64,000 nt of DNA. Origin: Saccharofermentans sp. (GTDB lineage: Bacteria; Bacillota; Clostridia; Saccharofermentanales; Saccharofermentanaceae). The notes beneath the pieces are model-generated. The model searched no databases. It worked only from the letters and a program-made list of their open reading frames with translations, and had not been told where the DNA came from. Position numbers and translations under genes: made by a program. Where the stretch lies: contig JAILDX010000004.1 of the NCBI GenBank assembly GCA_024688685.1, positions 124,001 through 188,000 on the forward strand, given 5' to 3'. Of this stretch, positions 1-8,723 are shown piece after piece (position 1 is the stretch's first letter; every line of letters starts with the position of its first letter).

Positions 1-1199
1 TACTCCCCGTTCTCATAGAGGATATTTCCGGCGATCATCGTCATCTTTACGATACCGGGATGACCGCTGTAAACGATATTGGCTACTGTATTATTTACAG
101 GTCTCATCACAGGATGCTTCATGTCTATCCTGATGATATCAGCCTGCTTGCCCTCAGCAAGGATGTCACAATCATCAAGGCCCATCATGCGGGCTCCTCC
201 GACTGTACCTGCCTTAAGGATCTCATAAGGATCAACGAATGCCCCTCCATCAACATAGAGGTTCGGAAGTGTCGAGAGGAGGAACATTTCGCGGAACATG
301 TTGAGAGCGTTGTTGCTTGCCGCACCGTCTGTTCCAACAGCGATGTTGACGCCTCGTGTGATGAACCTGTCAACTCTTGCGGCACCGCTTGCGAGTTTAA
401 GGTTCGAGCAGCAGTTGAAGGCAGCGGACAGACCTCTCTTCTGATAGATATCGAGATCCTCATCATCGAACCATACGCAGTGGAATCCGCCTCCGCCGAA
501 ATCATACAGACCAAGCTTATCGAAAACCTTAACCGGAGACATCCCGTATCTGTCAATGCATCCGTCAACTTCGCGCTTTGTCTCGGAAACATGAGCAAAA
601 ACAGGAGCTTCATACTTGTGCGATATCTCGGATATCTGCTTCATAATGCCTTCGGAAGTCGTATACTCGGCATGGAATCCGAGCTGATATGATACAAGCT
701 CATCATAGTTGTTAAACCTGTTATATTCATCCTCGAGCGTATCCATTCCGCCGAAGTCATTTACGGCACCGCAGAACACATGCCTGAATCCGGCGTCAAC
801 CGCAGATTTAGCCTGAGCATCAGGCTTGAGATACATATCAAAGCATGCCGTTACACCGTTAGCCAGATACTCGGCATAGCCCAGCTGGCTGAACCAGTAT
901 ATGTTATCCTCATTAAGTTTTGCCTCTATCGGGAAGATATGCTTATGGAGCCAGTCGTCAAGGCTTGCACTGTCGGCAAGAGACCTTCCGAAAGTCATCG
1001 CAGTGTGAGTATGTGCATTCTTAAGTCCCGGCATAAGCAGATCACCGGCACAGTCAATCTCTCTGTCAAATGAGATATCAGTGTTCTTTGGCGCACCCAC
1101 ATAAGTGATCTTCTTTCCATCGATCCAGATCTCCCCATCGGCTGCCTCTCTGTCCTTCATTGTAAGGATCTTTGCGTTAAACAATCTGATCTTGCTCAT
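1..1199 (-). CDS. Amidohydrolase, MtaD/SsnA-type (S-adenosylhomocysteine or 5'-methylthioadenosine deaminase family), C-terminus cut by window edge
   Basis: The minus-strand frame is open from an ATG at 1199 to the left edge, 399 complete codons, so about 30 C-terminal residues are probably missing compared with the usual 430. The metal motif HTHT (H63, H65) is followed by a GRSLAD-type segment and a DDWL segment, as in family enzymes that deaminate adenosine-like compounds at a zinc or iron centre. Later metal-ligand segments FHAEYT, FAHVSET and the TDGAASNN stretch are all present. An AAGGAAGG ribosome site precedes the ATG. It follows the cardiolipin synthase gene by 16 bases, so it is probably the last visible gene of this operon. 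The exact substrate cannot be told; guanine or other aminohydrolases of the same superfamily are the alternatives. Confidence 0.85.
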   Translation of the reverse strand, partial: MSKIRLFNAKILTMKDREAADGEIWIDGKKITYVGAPKNTDISFDREIDCAGDLLMPGLKNAHTHTAMTFGRSLADSASLDDWLHKHIFPIEAKLNEDNIYWFSQLGYAEYLANGVTACFDMYLKPDAQAKSAVDAGFRHVFCGAVNDFGGMDTLEDEYNRFNNYDELVSYQLGFHAEYTTSEGIMKQISEISHKYEAPVFAHVSETKREVDGCIDRYGMSPVKVFDKLGLYDFGGGGFHCVWFDDEDLDIYQKRGLSAAFNCCSNLKLASGAARVDRFITRGVNIAVGTDGAASNNALNMFREMFLLSTLPNLYVDGGAFVDPYEILKAGTVGGARMMGLDDCDILAEGKQADIIRIDMKHPVMRPVNNTVANIVYSGHPGIVKMTMIAGNILYENGE

Positions 1200-1215
1200 A
1201 GTTTTCCTTCCTTTC

Positions 1216-2787
1216 TCAGAGCATTGGAGCAACAAGTCTCAGTATGCTCCTTCCTATCCTGATAAATAAATTCGGCCTGACGGAATACTGTTCAGTAACC
1301 TCTTCGCATCTGTCAATAAGAGAATCAAATGCGTTCTTAACATCATTTATGCAGTCTGTATTGAACATAAGCACTGCATCTTCAAAATGGTGATACAGTG
1401 ATCTGAAATCAAGATTGATAGTACCTACAACGGCAACTCTGGAATCCGATACACACATCTTCGCGTGTACAAATCCGGGCTTAAACTCATAGATCCTGCA
1501 TCCTGCTGCGATCAGCGAAGAATAATAAGACTTTGTCAGTTTGTTTACCGTGACCTTGTCAGGAATGCCGGGGGTTATGATCCTTACATCAACACCGCGC
1601 TTTGAAGCAAGGCTTATTGCTCTTCTCATATTCTCGGATATAACAAGATACGGCGTGGTAAACCAGCAGTAATCCTTTGAATTATAGAGGATGTTGATAT
1701 AAACGTTCTCTCCAGTCAGTTCATCATCAAGAGGACTGTCACCATAAGGAACGATAAACCCTCTTGCATCTGTCCTCTCTATCTTTTGTTCATAGAGGAG
1801 TTTGTCTTTCTCATCCATTGACTCATCATAAAGTTCCCACATCGAAAGGAACATGACGGTAAGGTTCTTTACAGCAGGGCCTTCAAGCCTGACACCCGTG
1901 TCGTACCATTCACCGAACGGATGGGTGATATTGAAATACTCATTTGCGATATTAAACCCGCCGGTATAGCCGATCTTGCCGTCAACAACGCAGATCTTTC
2001 TATGGTCGCGGTTATTCATGAAGACATCGAGCATGGGGCTCATCGGATTAAAGATACAGCACTTTATTCCTTCACTCTCGAGCATCCTCTTGAACTCGGA
2101 ATTGATGAATACAAACGAACCGACATCATCGTAGATAACTCTTACGTCAAGGCCTTCTCCCGCTTTTGCCGCAAGGCAGTTGTGAAGCGGTTCGAATGAT
2201 TCCTTGTTCTCTATCGCATGATACTCGATGAAGATATATTCCTTCGCCTTCCACATGTCGTCTATCATAGCCTCGTAGCATCCGGAAGCATTATCATAGA
2301 ACTTTGTGGAAGTACCGTTATAAAAAGGATAAAGAGCAAAATCCTTCAGATACTTGAACATGGAATACTCATGCGGAGCCGATGACTCAAAATCAGCACG
2401 CACATCCTCATCCTGCTTCAGGTTCTCAAGCATGTAGTTGTCAGAATTCCTGATCTTTTTCTTCATGACATGCATAGCCGGAGAATAATGGAAAAGGAGA
2501 TATAGAAGGATGCCTGCCATCGGGAATGCCAGTATGATTATTACCCATATCAGCTTGATGTCGTTCGCATGATCCTTGGCATTGATACCGATGACAAACA
2601 GGAACGATATTCCGTACATGACATAGAGCATGAACGGAAGTTTTGTAAATAGGAAAATGAATCCGAATATAAGAAGTGCAACTTGAAAAACTAACAGCGC
2701 CGCAACTATAATGATTCTTCCGACGCTGTTCTTTATTGCAAATTTACGTTCGACTGTCCGTCTGCTCTTCTTATCCTTACGACTCAT
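1216..2787 (-). CDS. cls: Cardiolipin synthase, phospholipase D family
   Basis: 523 residues, the usual length for bacterial cardiolipin synthase, which joins two phosphatidylglycerols at the membrane. Three hydrophobic segments (about residues 23-46, 53-69 and 78-100) anchor the N-terminus. Two HKD phospholipase D motifs follow: HRKICVVDGKIGYTGG from H262 and HAKMCVSDSRVAVVG from H441, so both catalytic halves are intact. The start ATG overlaps the stop of the upstream aminopeptidase gene by 4 bases, pointing to translational coupling. It sits in the run of minus-strand genes that starts with the kinase at 8623. Whether the signalling proteins upstream act on the envelope is only suggested by this linkage. 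Confidence 0.93.
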   Translation of the reverse strand: MSRKDKKSRRTVERKFAIKNSVGRIIIVAALLVFQVALLIFGFIFLFTKLPFMLYVMYGISFLFVIGINAKDHANDIKLIWVIIILAFPMAGILLYLLFHYSPAMHVMKKKIRNSDNYMLENLKQDEDVRADFESSAPHEYSMFKYLKDFALYPFYNGTSTKFYDNASGCYEAMIDDMWKAKEYIFIEYHAIENKESFEPLHNCLAAKAGEGLDVRVIYDDVGSFVFINSEFKRMLESEGIKCCIFNPMSPMLDVFMNNRDHRKICVVDGKIGYTGGFNIANEYFNITHPFGEWYDTGVRLEGPAVKNLTVMFLSMWELYDESMDEKDKLLYEQKIERTDARGFIVPYGDSPLDDELTGENVYINILYNSKDYCWFTTPYLVISENMRRAISLASKRGVDVRIITPGIPDKVTVNKLTKSYYSSLIAAGCRIYEFKPGFVHAKMCVSDSRVAVVGTINLDFRSLYHHFEDAVLMFNTDCINDVKNAFDSLIDRCEEVTEQYSVRPNLFIRIGRSILRLVAPML

Positions 2788-4214
2788 CTGATATTCTCAA
2801 TAAACGCTTTATATGCAAGATACAGATAATAAAGATCTATCTTGGATATAACCTCTATCGGTGCATGCATCGACCAGACCGGAATACCCATATCGAGCAC
2901 ATCCATACCTGTCTTTGCCATATACGCGGAAATGGTTCCGCCTCCACCTATATCGATCTTGCCGAGCTCGCCTGTCTGCCATGAAATCGAATTATCGGCA
3001 AGGATCTTTGTGATCTGCGAAACAAAGTCCCCGTTAGCTTCACTGCTTCCTGACTTTCCTCTCGCACCCGTGTATTTCTCGATCTTTACACCGCGCGACA
3101 TAAACGCTGTGTTATTTGCTTCAAAAGCACTGGAGAACTTGGGATCATATGCAGATGTAACATCTGTTGAAAGCATCTTCGTAGCTTCCATCGCCTTGCG
3201 GTAAACGAGCATGTTAAACTTCTCGATACCACCCAGGTTCTTTGCAAGAAGCTCCATAAGGAAATTCTCATAGATAACAGACTGCGCACCGGAATTGGAA
3301 TATGAACCGATCTCTTCCTTGTCTGTAAGCATTGTTACACATGTTCTCTTCGGCTTCTCCTGCGCAAGAAGTGCCATAAGAGCAGGATAAGCACAGCACT
3401 TGTCATCGTGGCCGTATGCAGCGATATATGCTCTGTCAAATCCGACATCACGTGCCTTGTCAGCAGGAACGATCTCGATCTCTGAAGATACAAAGTCTTT
3501 CTCTTCAACGCCGTACTTGCTGTTAAGGATCTCAAGAATAGCCTGCTTATAAGGGTGCTTCTCATCCTTATCCTTTACAGGGATACCGCCGATGATAACA
3601 TTAAGGTCCTCGCCCTTTATGATATCTGTAGCTTTGCCGCCCATCTGCTCGCTTGCGAGATGAGGAAGAAGGTCCGTGATATAAAAAACAGGATCTGAAG
3701 GATCTTCACCGATACAGATCTGATGCTCCTTGCCGTCCTTAGTAAAGAAAACGCCGTGAAGTGCAAGAGGGATCGTTGTCCACTGATACTTCTTGATACC
3801 GCCATAGTAGTGAGTCTTGAAATAGACGGTCTCATGATCCTCATACATCGGATTGGGCTTAAGATCAAGCCTCGGTGAATCAACATGAGCACCAAGGATA
3901 TTAAATCCGTTTGAGCATGGCTCGATACCGATAACGGCACAAAGGAAACCCTTGCCTTTTACTGTCTTATAGACTTTATCGCCTGCCTTAAGGGTCTTCT
4001 TCGTATCGATGTCAACGAAACCAAGCTCTTTGCAGGCTTCCACACTGTTGATAACGAACTCGCGCTCGGTCTTTGAAATATCAAGGAAAGCCTTATAATC
4101 CTCTGCAAATTCAAAAGCAGTCTTTATGTCAGTCTTTGACGCTTCCTTATAAAGATTGGGATATTCTGCCGCGATCTTCTTTGCTTTCTTCTCAGTCTTC
4201 TTCTTATCAGCCAT
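2784..4214 (-). CDS. M18 family aminopeptidase
   Basis: 476 residues, typical of the M18 family of cytosolic, di-zinc, dodecameric aminopeptidases that trim N-terminal residues (acidic ones in the best-studied members). Diagnostic segments are HVDSPRLDLKP (HxD metal motif), the TDKEEIGS segment with the catalytic and metal-binding glutamates, the AYGHDDKCC stretch, and a C-terminal SMHAPIEV with the last metal His. The N-terminus is Lys-rich (MADKKKTEKKAKK) and is extended relative to short M18 proteins. The gene lies 14 bases after the acidic coiled-coil gene and overlaps cls by 4 bases. Confidence 0.93.
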   Translation of the reverse strand: MADKKKTEKKAKKIAAEYPNLYKEASKTDIKTAFEFAEDYKAFLDISKTEREFVINSVEACKELGFVDIDTKKTLKAGDKVYKTVKGKGFLCAVIGIEPCSNGFNILGAHVDSPRLDLKPNPMYEDHETVYFKTHYYGGIKKYQWTTIPLALHGVFFTKDGKEHQICIGEDPSDPVFYITDLLPHLASEQMGGKATDIIKGEDLNVIIGGIPVKDKDEKHPYKQAILEILNSKYGVEEKDFVSSEIEIVPADKARDVGFDRAYIAAYGHDDKCCAYPALMALLAQEKPKRTCVTMLTDKEEIGSYSNSGAQSVIYENFLMELLAKNLGGIEKFNMLVYRKAMEATKMLSTDVTSAYDPKFSSAFEANNTAFMSRGVKIEKYTGARGKSGSSEANGDFVSQITKILADNSISWQTGELGKIDIGGGGTISAYMAKTGMDVLDMGIPVWSMHAPIEVISKIDLYYLYLAYKAFIENIR

Positions 4215-4228
4215 TATTAAACCTCTTA

Positions 4229-4981
4229 TCAGTTATCGTTATTGCCATCGTCAAGGAACTCACCGAAGTCCTCGAAAGTCTGCTCATCAGATACGATGAC
4301 ACCTGTTGAATCAATATCAGTCTCAGGGATGATCTCTTCTTCCTCTGCGGGCTGTTCTTCAGTTTTTGCAACCTCAGGTGTAACAGCAGAAGCCGCATCA
4401 GCTTCGTCAGGTGTCTCAGCTGCAGCCGCTTCCTCAGCGACTTCTTCATTCTCTACGATCTCAACATCCTCAGCATTCCCATCATCAGATGCAGCTTCTT
4501 CAGCAGCTGCCTTCTTTGCGATCACGGCATCAAGATTTGCCTTCTGCATTGCGCGTCTTTCCTCACGCATTCTCTTCTTCTCATCCTCTTCAGCTTTCTT
4601 TGCAGCTTCTTCCTTCTCACGCTGCTCAAGCTCAGCTCTCTTCTCATCGGATGCATGCAGGATTGCTGACTTCTTGAGATCATCAAGTGTGGCAGACTGT
4701 GTAACTGCATTCTGCAGGATAGCCTGCATCTTTCTCTTACTCTCTTCTGCCTGTCTTTCTTCGTTGTCGGCAACCTCGTCACCCAGCTCCATGAGTCTCT
4801 TAACATCATCAGCAGTCAGGTTCTCACGTGTTGCCTGAGTATCAGACATCGTTACGGGAGTCTTGAAATTAACTTCCTCAAGGCCTGATATCTCAAAGTC
4901 AGAAGAAGCCTCTTTAAGAGTCTTATAGTCCGGAAGCTTTACTCCGGGAAGTATCTGGTATTTACGTTCGTTCTCTTCCAT
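4229..4981 (-). CDS. Acidic coiled-coil protein of unknown function
   Basis: 250 residues, no family recognised. The first 60 residues are of mixed composition; residues about 80-180 are rich in E, K, R and A in helical heptads, consistent with a coiled coil; the remaining tail is strongly acidic and low in complexity. There is no signal peptide or membrane segment, so it is probably cytosolic. It is 16 bases downstream of the PP2C gene and 14 bases upstream of the aminopeptidase gene. Position next to the PP2C-VWA-kinase trio suggests a substrate or scaffold of that module, which is inference only. It could equally be a house protein of the operon. Confidence 0.75.
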   Translation of the reverse strand: MEENERKYQILPGVKLPDYKTLKEASSDFEISGLEEVNFKTPVTMSDTQATRENLTADDVKRLMELGDEVADNEERQAEESKRKMQAILQNAVTQSATLDDLKKSAILHASDEKRAELEQREKEEAAKKAEEDEKKRMREERRAMQKANLDAVIAKKAAAEEAASDDGNAEDVEIVENEEVAEEAAAAETPDEADAASAVTPEVAKTEEQPAEEEEIIPETDIDSTGVIVSDEQTFEDFGEFLDDGNNDN

Positions 4982-4997
4982 AAACTCCTCCCAAATA

Positions 4998-6095
4998 TTA
5001 GTGCTTTAAAAACAAAAGTATGATCAACACGATTATCGCAACGAGTTCTATTCCCATTCCCGCGATAAACATCATTGTTCTCTTCTTGACGGAAGCTCTG
5101 ATATCCTCTATCACATTGTCCTGAACAGGAGCCTGCGCTTCGGTATCCTTCTCCTTCGCCTTGACGATATGCTCGTCTTCTTCTTTAACAGGAGCATTGC
5201 CGACTTCCTTATGAAGATGTGCATCAACTATGATGCTCCTTGCCTTCTTAACCTGAGGCACCATCTCTTCCTGGAGCTGCTTAAACGAATCTTCCGATCT
5301 GGGGAAAGCATCCGCGCCGCTCTTTAGTGTTGAAGAATCAGGAGCCTTTGTGCCATCGAAATAAAGGACACCAAAGGAAGAATCATCACTGTTATTACTG
5401 CCGCCGACGATAAACTTCTCAAGGATCGAATGTATCTCCTTCTCACCGTTCTCCCTGCCGCCGGCAAATGTCTCCGCCATCCTTACGACAACAGGCTTAA
5501 CAAGACCGGAGTTCTCATCATAAACAGAATCCTGAACACCGTCAGACATTAGACAGATGGCGTGGATATTATCCGTCGTCGTCTTGACTATCCTGAGATA
5601 ATCAGCAGCATGATTTGCAGTGACAAAATATGTATGTCCTGCCATATCGTTCTGAGGCATCGTAAGAGGACTTATTCCGTCAGAGGATATCCTTACGATA
5701 AGTCCGTCACCAATGTGCCCTGCAAGCACTCTTCTGTCCTTTACGGCACAGAAAAGAAGCGTACATGAAAGCTGCTCGATCGACTCGAGCTCCATCTCTT
5801 TGATAAGGTCAGCAAACGCAACGTGTATCCTTGCGATAATGAGGCTTCTTATTGCAGCCTCACGGTTCTCGTTATAAAGAGCATCAAAATGCTCTGTCAG
5901 CAGATCAGCTATTGTCTTGACGCATGCTTCAGATCCGAATCTTGCATGTGTATACTGCTTGCTTCCTGCACCGTCTGCAACGACAACGGCACTTACGCCG
6001 TTAGCGATAACTGCGATGGAGGAATCCTCACAGGGAACACCTCTGTTGATATGCTTCTGACCTGTTAATGTTACTGCACCAACGGTTGTGTTCAT
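4998..6095 (-). CDS. PP2C-type serine/threonine protein phosphatase with C-terminal membrane anchor
   Basis: 365 residues. PP2C metal motifs are visible: the CED segment (E23, D24), VADGAGS with D41, GHIGDG near residue 126 and the LMSDGVQD segment near residue 200, so a metal-dependent phosphatase is expected. After about residue 250 comes a charged linker, then one hydrophobic segment near residues 341-363 ending in KH, a tail anchor that would hold the catalytic domain on the cytoplasmic face. The ATG overlaps the stop of the VWA gene (TAATG), indicating coupling. With the VWA protein and the kinase just upstream it makes the kinase-phosphatase-VWA set known as the TerY-P triad. No TerD/TerC gene is in the window. 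Confidence 0.9.
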   Translation of the reverse strand: MNTTVGAVTLTGQKHINRGVPCEDSSIAVIANGVSAVVVADGAGSKQYTHARFGSEACVKTIADLLTEHFDALYNENREAAIRSLIIARIHVAFADLIKEMELESIEQLSCTLLFCAVKDRRVLAGHIGDGLIVRISSDGISPLTMPQNDMAGHTYFVTANHAADYLRIVKTTTDNIHAICLMSDGVQDSVYDENSGLVKPVVVRMAETFAGGRENGEKEIHSILEKFIVGGSNNSDDSSFGVLYFDGTKAPDSSTLKSGADAFPRSEDSFKQLQEEMVPQVKKARSIIVDAHLHKEVGNAPVKEEDEHIVKAKEKDTEAQAPVQDNVIEDIRASVKKRTMMFIAGMGIELVAIIVLIILLFLKH

Positions 6096-6826
6096 TATTC
6101 ATCGTCCTCAACAAAACTGAAGAAATCGTCAACTCCGACTGATTCTCCCTCGGGCTCTGTATTAATGTTATAGAGCGCATCATCGTTCATACCGGAAGAT
6201 ACGATCGAAGATGATGAAGAACCCAGGAACTCAAAGAGCTTGCCGAAATCGGCAGAATTAACCGATATAGGTTCAGGGCGCTTGACGGAAAGCTTCTTAA
6301 GAAGGTCAAAGTCAACACCGCTTCCAACTCCGATATTAAACACAACGAGCTTATCGTTCTGCTCGAGCTCATTACATGCCTTAACTGCAGCATTATAGTT
6401 TGCCATTGCATTGGGTCCCTGCGGAGCACCATCCGTAATAACAACGAGCCACGGCTGGTAATACTTGATTCCCATATCCTTATACCCCTGCTTACGGAGA
6501 TCAAGGAGTTCCAAAGCCGTAAGAACACCCTCGCCGATAGGTGTAAGTGTCGTCGAAGCGGAGATCTCAGGGAGTGACTTATCCTTGGAGATCTTACCGA
6601 AAGGCATTATGATCTCAACTGAAGAACCGAACGTGATGATCGAGATATCGGTTGAAGATCTTGTGTCGTCATTAGACTTGATAGATGCAAGGAAATTAGC
6701 AAGTCCCTGGTTAAGCTGCTTGATAGGGTTACCCATCATCGAACCGGAAGTATCAAGACAAAAGCAGATCGGAAGTCTTCTCTTTGTACTGTTACCAAAA
6801 TCCGCTGCACTGAAATTCTCAGACAT
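6095..6826 (-). CDS. VWA domain protein, TerY-like
   Basis: 243 residues, essentially a single von Willebrand factor A domain. The metal-ion-dependent adhesion site is complete: DTSGS at residues 25-29 (DxSxS), a Thr in the TPIGEG segment near residue 95, and the VITDGAPQG segment. No signal peptide, so it is cytosolic, as TerY proteins are. The C-terminus is short and acidic. A GGAGG ribosome site lies 8 bases before the ATG. It stands between the kinase and the PP2C phosphatase; in TerY-P modules the VWA protein is proposed to be an adaptor whose binding is set by phosphorylation. Partner and signal cannot be read from the sequence. Confidence 0.9.
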   Translation of the reverse strand: MSENFSAADFGNSTKRRLPICFCLDTSGSMMGNPIKQLNQGLANFLASIKSNDDTRSSTDISIITFGSSVEIIMPFGKISKDKSLPEISASTTLTPIGEGVLTALELLDLRKQGYKDMGIKYYQPWLVVITDGAPQGPNAMANYNAAVKACNELEQNDKLVVFNIGVGSGVDFDLLKKLSVKRPEPISVNSADFGKLFEFLGSSSSSIVSSGMNDDALYNINTEPEGESVGVDDFFSFVEDDE

Positions 6827-6862
6827 ATTGGAATCCTCCTAAATGATATTCAATATTTGTGA

Positions 6863-8623
6863 TCAGAACAGACCGAAACGCTTCTTCTTCGGAGGTTCTG
6901 TGTTATTTGTTCCGTCGCCGTTACTGTTGCCTGACGGAACATTACCTTCAGCCTTGGGAACAAAAGCACTCTTGGGTGCGGGCTTCTCCGAGTTCTCAAA
7001 TCCTGCGGGCTTTGAGAATGCACTGCCGCTAATTCCGGGTTCACTGCTTGATGCAGCCTTGGCAAAAGGATTATTGGCATTCGAGTACTTAGCGGCATCA
7101 GCAAGAGATGAGAATCTCTTCTTTGCTCCGGGAGCAACACTGTTCCTGTCGCCCGGCTCGGAAGACTCAGCCTCAGCTGTAGCATGGTAATCCATCTTCG
7201 GGAAAACCTTGTAAGCTTCGGGATCATCATACTTCTTTCCGGACAGATCTTCCTTGTACTCCATTACCGCTTCATACCACTGTACCGCCTCATAGGACTT
7301 GCCCAGCTTGAAAGTGTTATAGAGCATTGTCCTGAGCTTCTCGGAAAGATACTGCCAGATATAATTGTATCCGCCTCTGGGGATATGCTCTTCATCTGAA
7401 TTATCAAGCGTATACGGGAAGTTCCTCTCAAGGATCTCTTCTCTTAATGTCTCTGCGCCGTTACGTGTTGCATACGGATGAAGGCCGCAGAAAAGAATGG
7501 AGAAAACGAGCATCGCGATCGAATAATCCTCATCTTCAAGTCTCCTTACAAAGCCCGCAAAATCCTTACCCCACAGTCTGGGAACAGTAAACTCTTCAGT
7601 TCCTACAGGACAAGGCAGATTACCGACCTGTACGGAGTCCATATCGATGAGATAGACAGCACTCGGAGAATAAAGAAGAGCATTCTTAAGCTGGATATCG
7701 CCCGCGATTATGTTGTGCATATGAAGATATATGTATTTCTCAAGGAGATTGATGAGAGTAGCTGCTACGTCTTCCCTCTTCCACTCCGGGAAATTGTTCA
7801 TCATTGCATCAGGGCCGTCAAAGACATTGCCCAAAGTCTTACCCTTACCGAGATACATCGTATATCCGACAGGAACACCCTTGAAGAACAGAAGATCCTG
7901 CGGCCAGCACAGACCGGAACTCTTGATACCCATTGAGACCATCTTTGAAAGTTTGCTCCAGCGGAGCGGTGTAATAACGCCTCTGTGATAGATCTTGGCA
8001 ACCTTAAGTCTGTTATCCGTGAGGAATACCATTCCCTCAGCACCTGCGCTCAGCCTCTTTGTAAGCTCAAGTGTCTTGCCGCTGCCTGTTGAAACCCTGT
8101 CTCCTACGTTACAGAAAACGCTCTCATCAAGATATGTCTTCTTGAGCGCAACAGGATTGACAGAAGGAAGAGGAAACTTCTCTATCATTGAAGTCGTACC
8201 GTGGAAGATCGCATATTCCGTAGCGGAAAGAACACAGATATCATTGGGATAATCTATATTCTTCTCTCTGATCCTCTTTGAGAAGATGCTGTTCTTGGAA
8301 CAGAGAACAAGGCTGTTCTCGATAGGAGCAACTGCCTTAAGGAACTCGACCGTATCTGTCGTCTGTACAGAATGGAGCTTATGGAGAGGAAGGAGTCTTG
8401 AACAGAAATCCTTCATGGCAGATACTGCCGCATCGTCTTTGGGATCAGCCTGATGAATAAGACAATAATGGAAGATCTTGAAAGTGCCGCTGACATATAC
8501 GTCCTGCGAATCGACAGCGATCTGATCCATTAACTCAAGCAGGAGCGTAGTCCCGCCGAATTCCCTTATGATGGAGTAATCCACGATAAGGTTGCTATAT
8601 TCGCTCAAAAAATCAAAAGCCAT
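6863..8623 (-). CDS. Protein kinase-like protein with N-terminal PIN-like domain (TerY-P kinase)
   Basis: 586 residues in three parts. Residues about 8-150 resemble a PIN-like fold: an early IVDYS strand with D15 and a later SLVLCSKNSIFSKRIRE segment that matches the strand-turn-helix where PIN proteins carry a conserved Asp (here Asn); this call is tentative. Residues about 185-480 are a protein-kinase-like domain: glycine-rich AGAEG (194-198), lysine in KVAKIY (K210), catalytic-loop GDIQLKN with D309 and N314, and LIDMDS with D327 in place of DFG. The rest is Pro/Ser/Ala/Asn-rich and disordered, ending in KKKRFGLF. It is the first gene of the operon, behind the promoter at 8652-8680, with AGGGG before the ATG. 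Kinase activity is likely; nuclease activity is uncertain. Confidence 0.85.
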   Translation of the reverse strand: MAFDFLSEYSNLIVDYSIIREFGGTTLLLELMDQIAVDSQDVYVSGTFKIFHYCLIHQADPKDDAAVSAMKDFCSRLLPLHKLHSVQTTDTVEFLKAVAPIENSLVLCSKNSIFSKRIREKNIDYPNDICVLSATEYAIFHGTTSMIEKFPLPSVNPVALKKTYLDESVFCNVGDRVSTGSGKTLELTKRLSAGAEGMVFLTDNRLKVAKIYHRGVITPLRWSKLSKMVSMGIKSSGLCWPQDLLFFKGVPVGYTMYLGKGKTLGNVFDGPDAMMNNFPEWKREDVAATLINLLEKYIYLHMHNIIAGDIQLKNALLYSPSAVYLIDMDSVQVGNLPCPVGTEEFTVPRLWGKDFAGFVRRLEDEDYSIAMLVFSILFCGLHPYATRNGAETLREEILERNFPYTLDNSDEEHIPRGGYNYIWQYLSEKLRTMLYNTFKLGKSYEAVQWYEAVMEYKEDLSGKKYDDPEAYKVFPKMDYHATAEAESSEPGDRNSVAPGAKKRFSSLADAAKYSNANNPFAKAASSSEPGISGSAFSKPAGFENSEKPAPKSAFVPKAEGNVPSGNSNGDGTNNTEPPKKKRFGLF

Positions 8624-8651
8624 AAAACCCCTACAATAAACTAATATTATA

Positions 8652-8680
8652 ATTATAGGCTAACTTATATTTTTAGGCAA
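8652..8680 (-). promoter_or_regulatory. Sigma-A-type promoter of the kinase-VWA-PP2C operon
   Basis: On the minus strand TTGCCT (8675-8680) and TATAAT (8652-8657) are separated by 17 bases. Transcription would begin about 20 bases before the kinase start codon at 8623. No repressor site is obvious. Confidence 0.65.
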
Positions 8681-8723
8681 CTTGATTTGACAAAAATGTG
8701 GCAAAAGATGGATAAATTATTAA

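Noticed and set aside
60..1073. Plus-strand frames at 60-692 and 780-1073
   Set aside because: They are antisense to the amidohydrolase, whose frame is open across the whole stretch with all family motifs.
4242..4838. Plus-strand Ser/Ala-rich frame of 198 codons
   Set aside because: Antisense of the acidic coiled-coil gene; no ribosome site and composition follows from the opposite strand.
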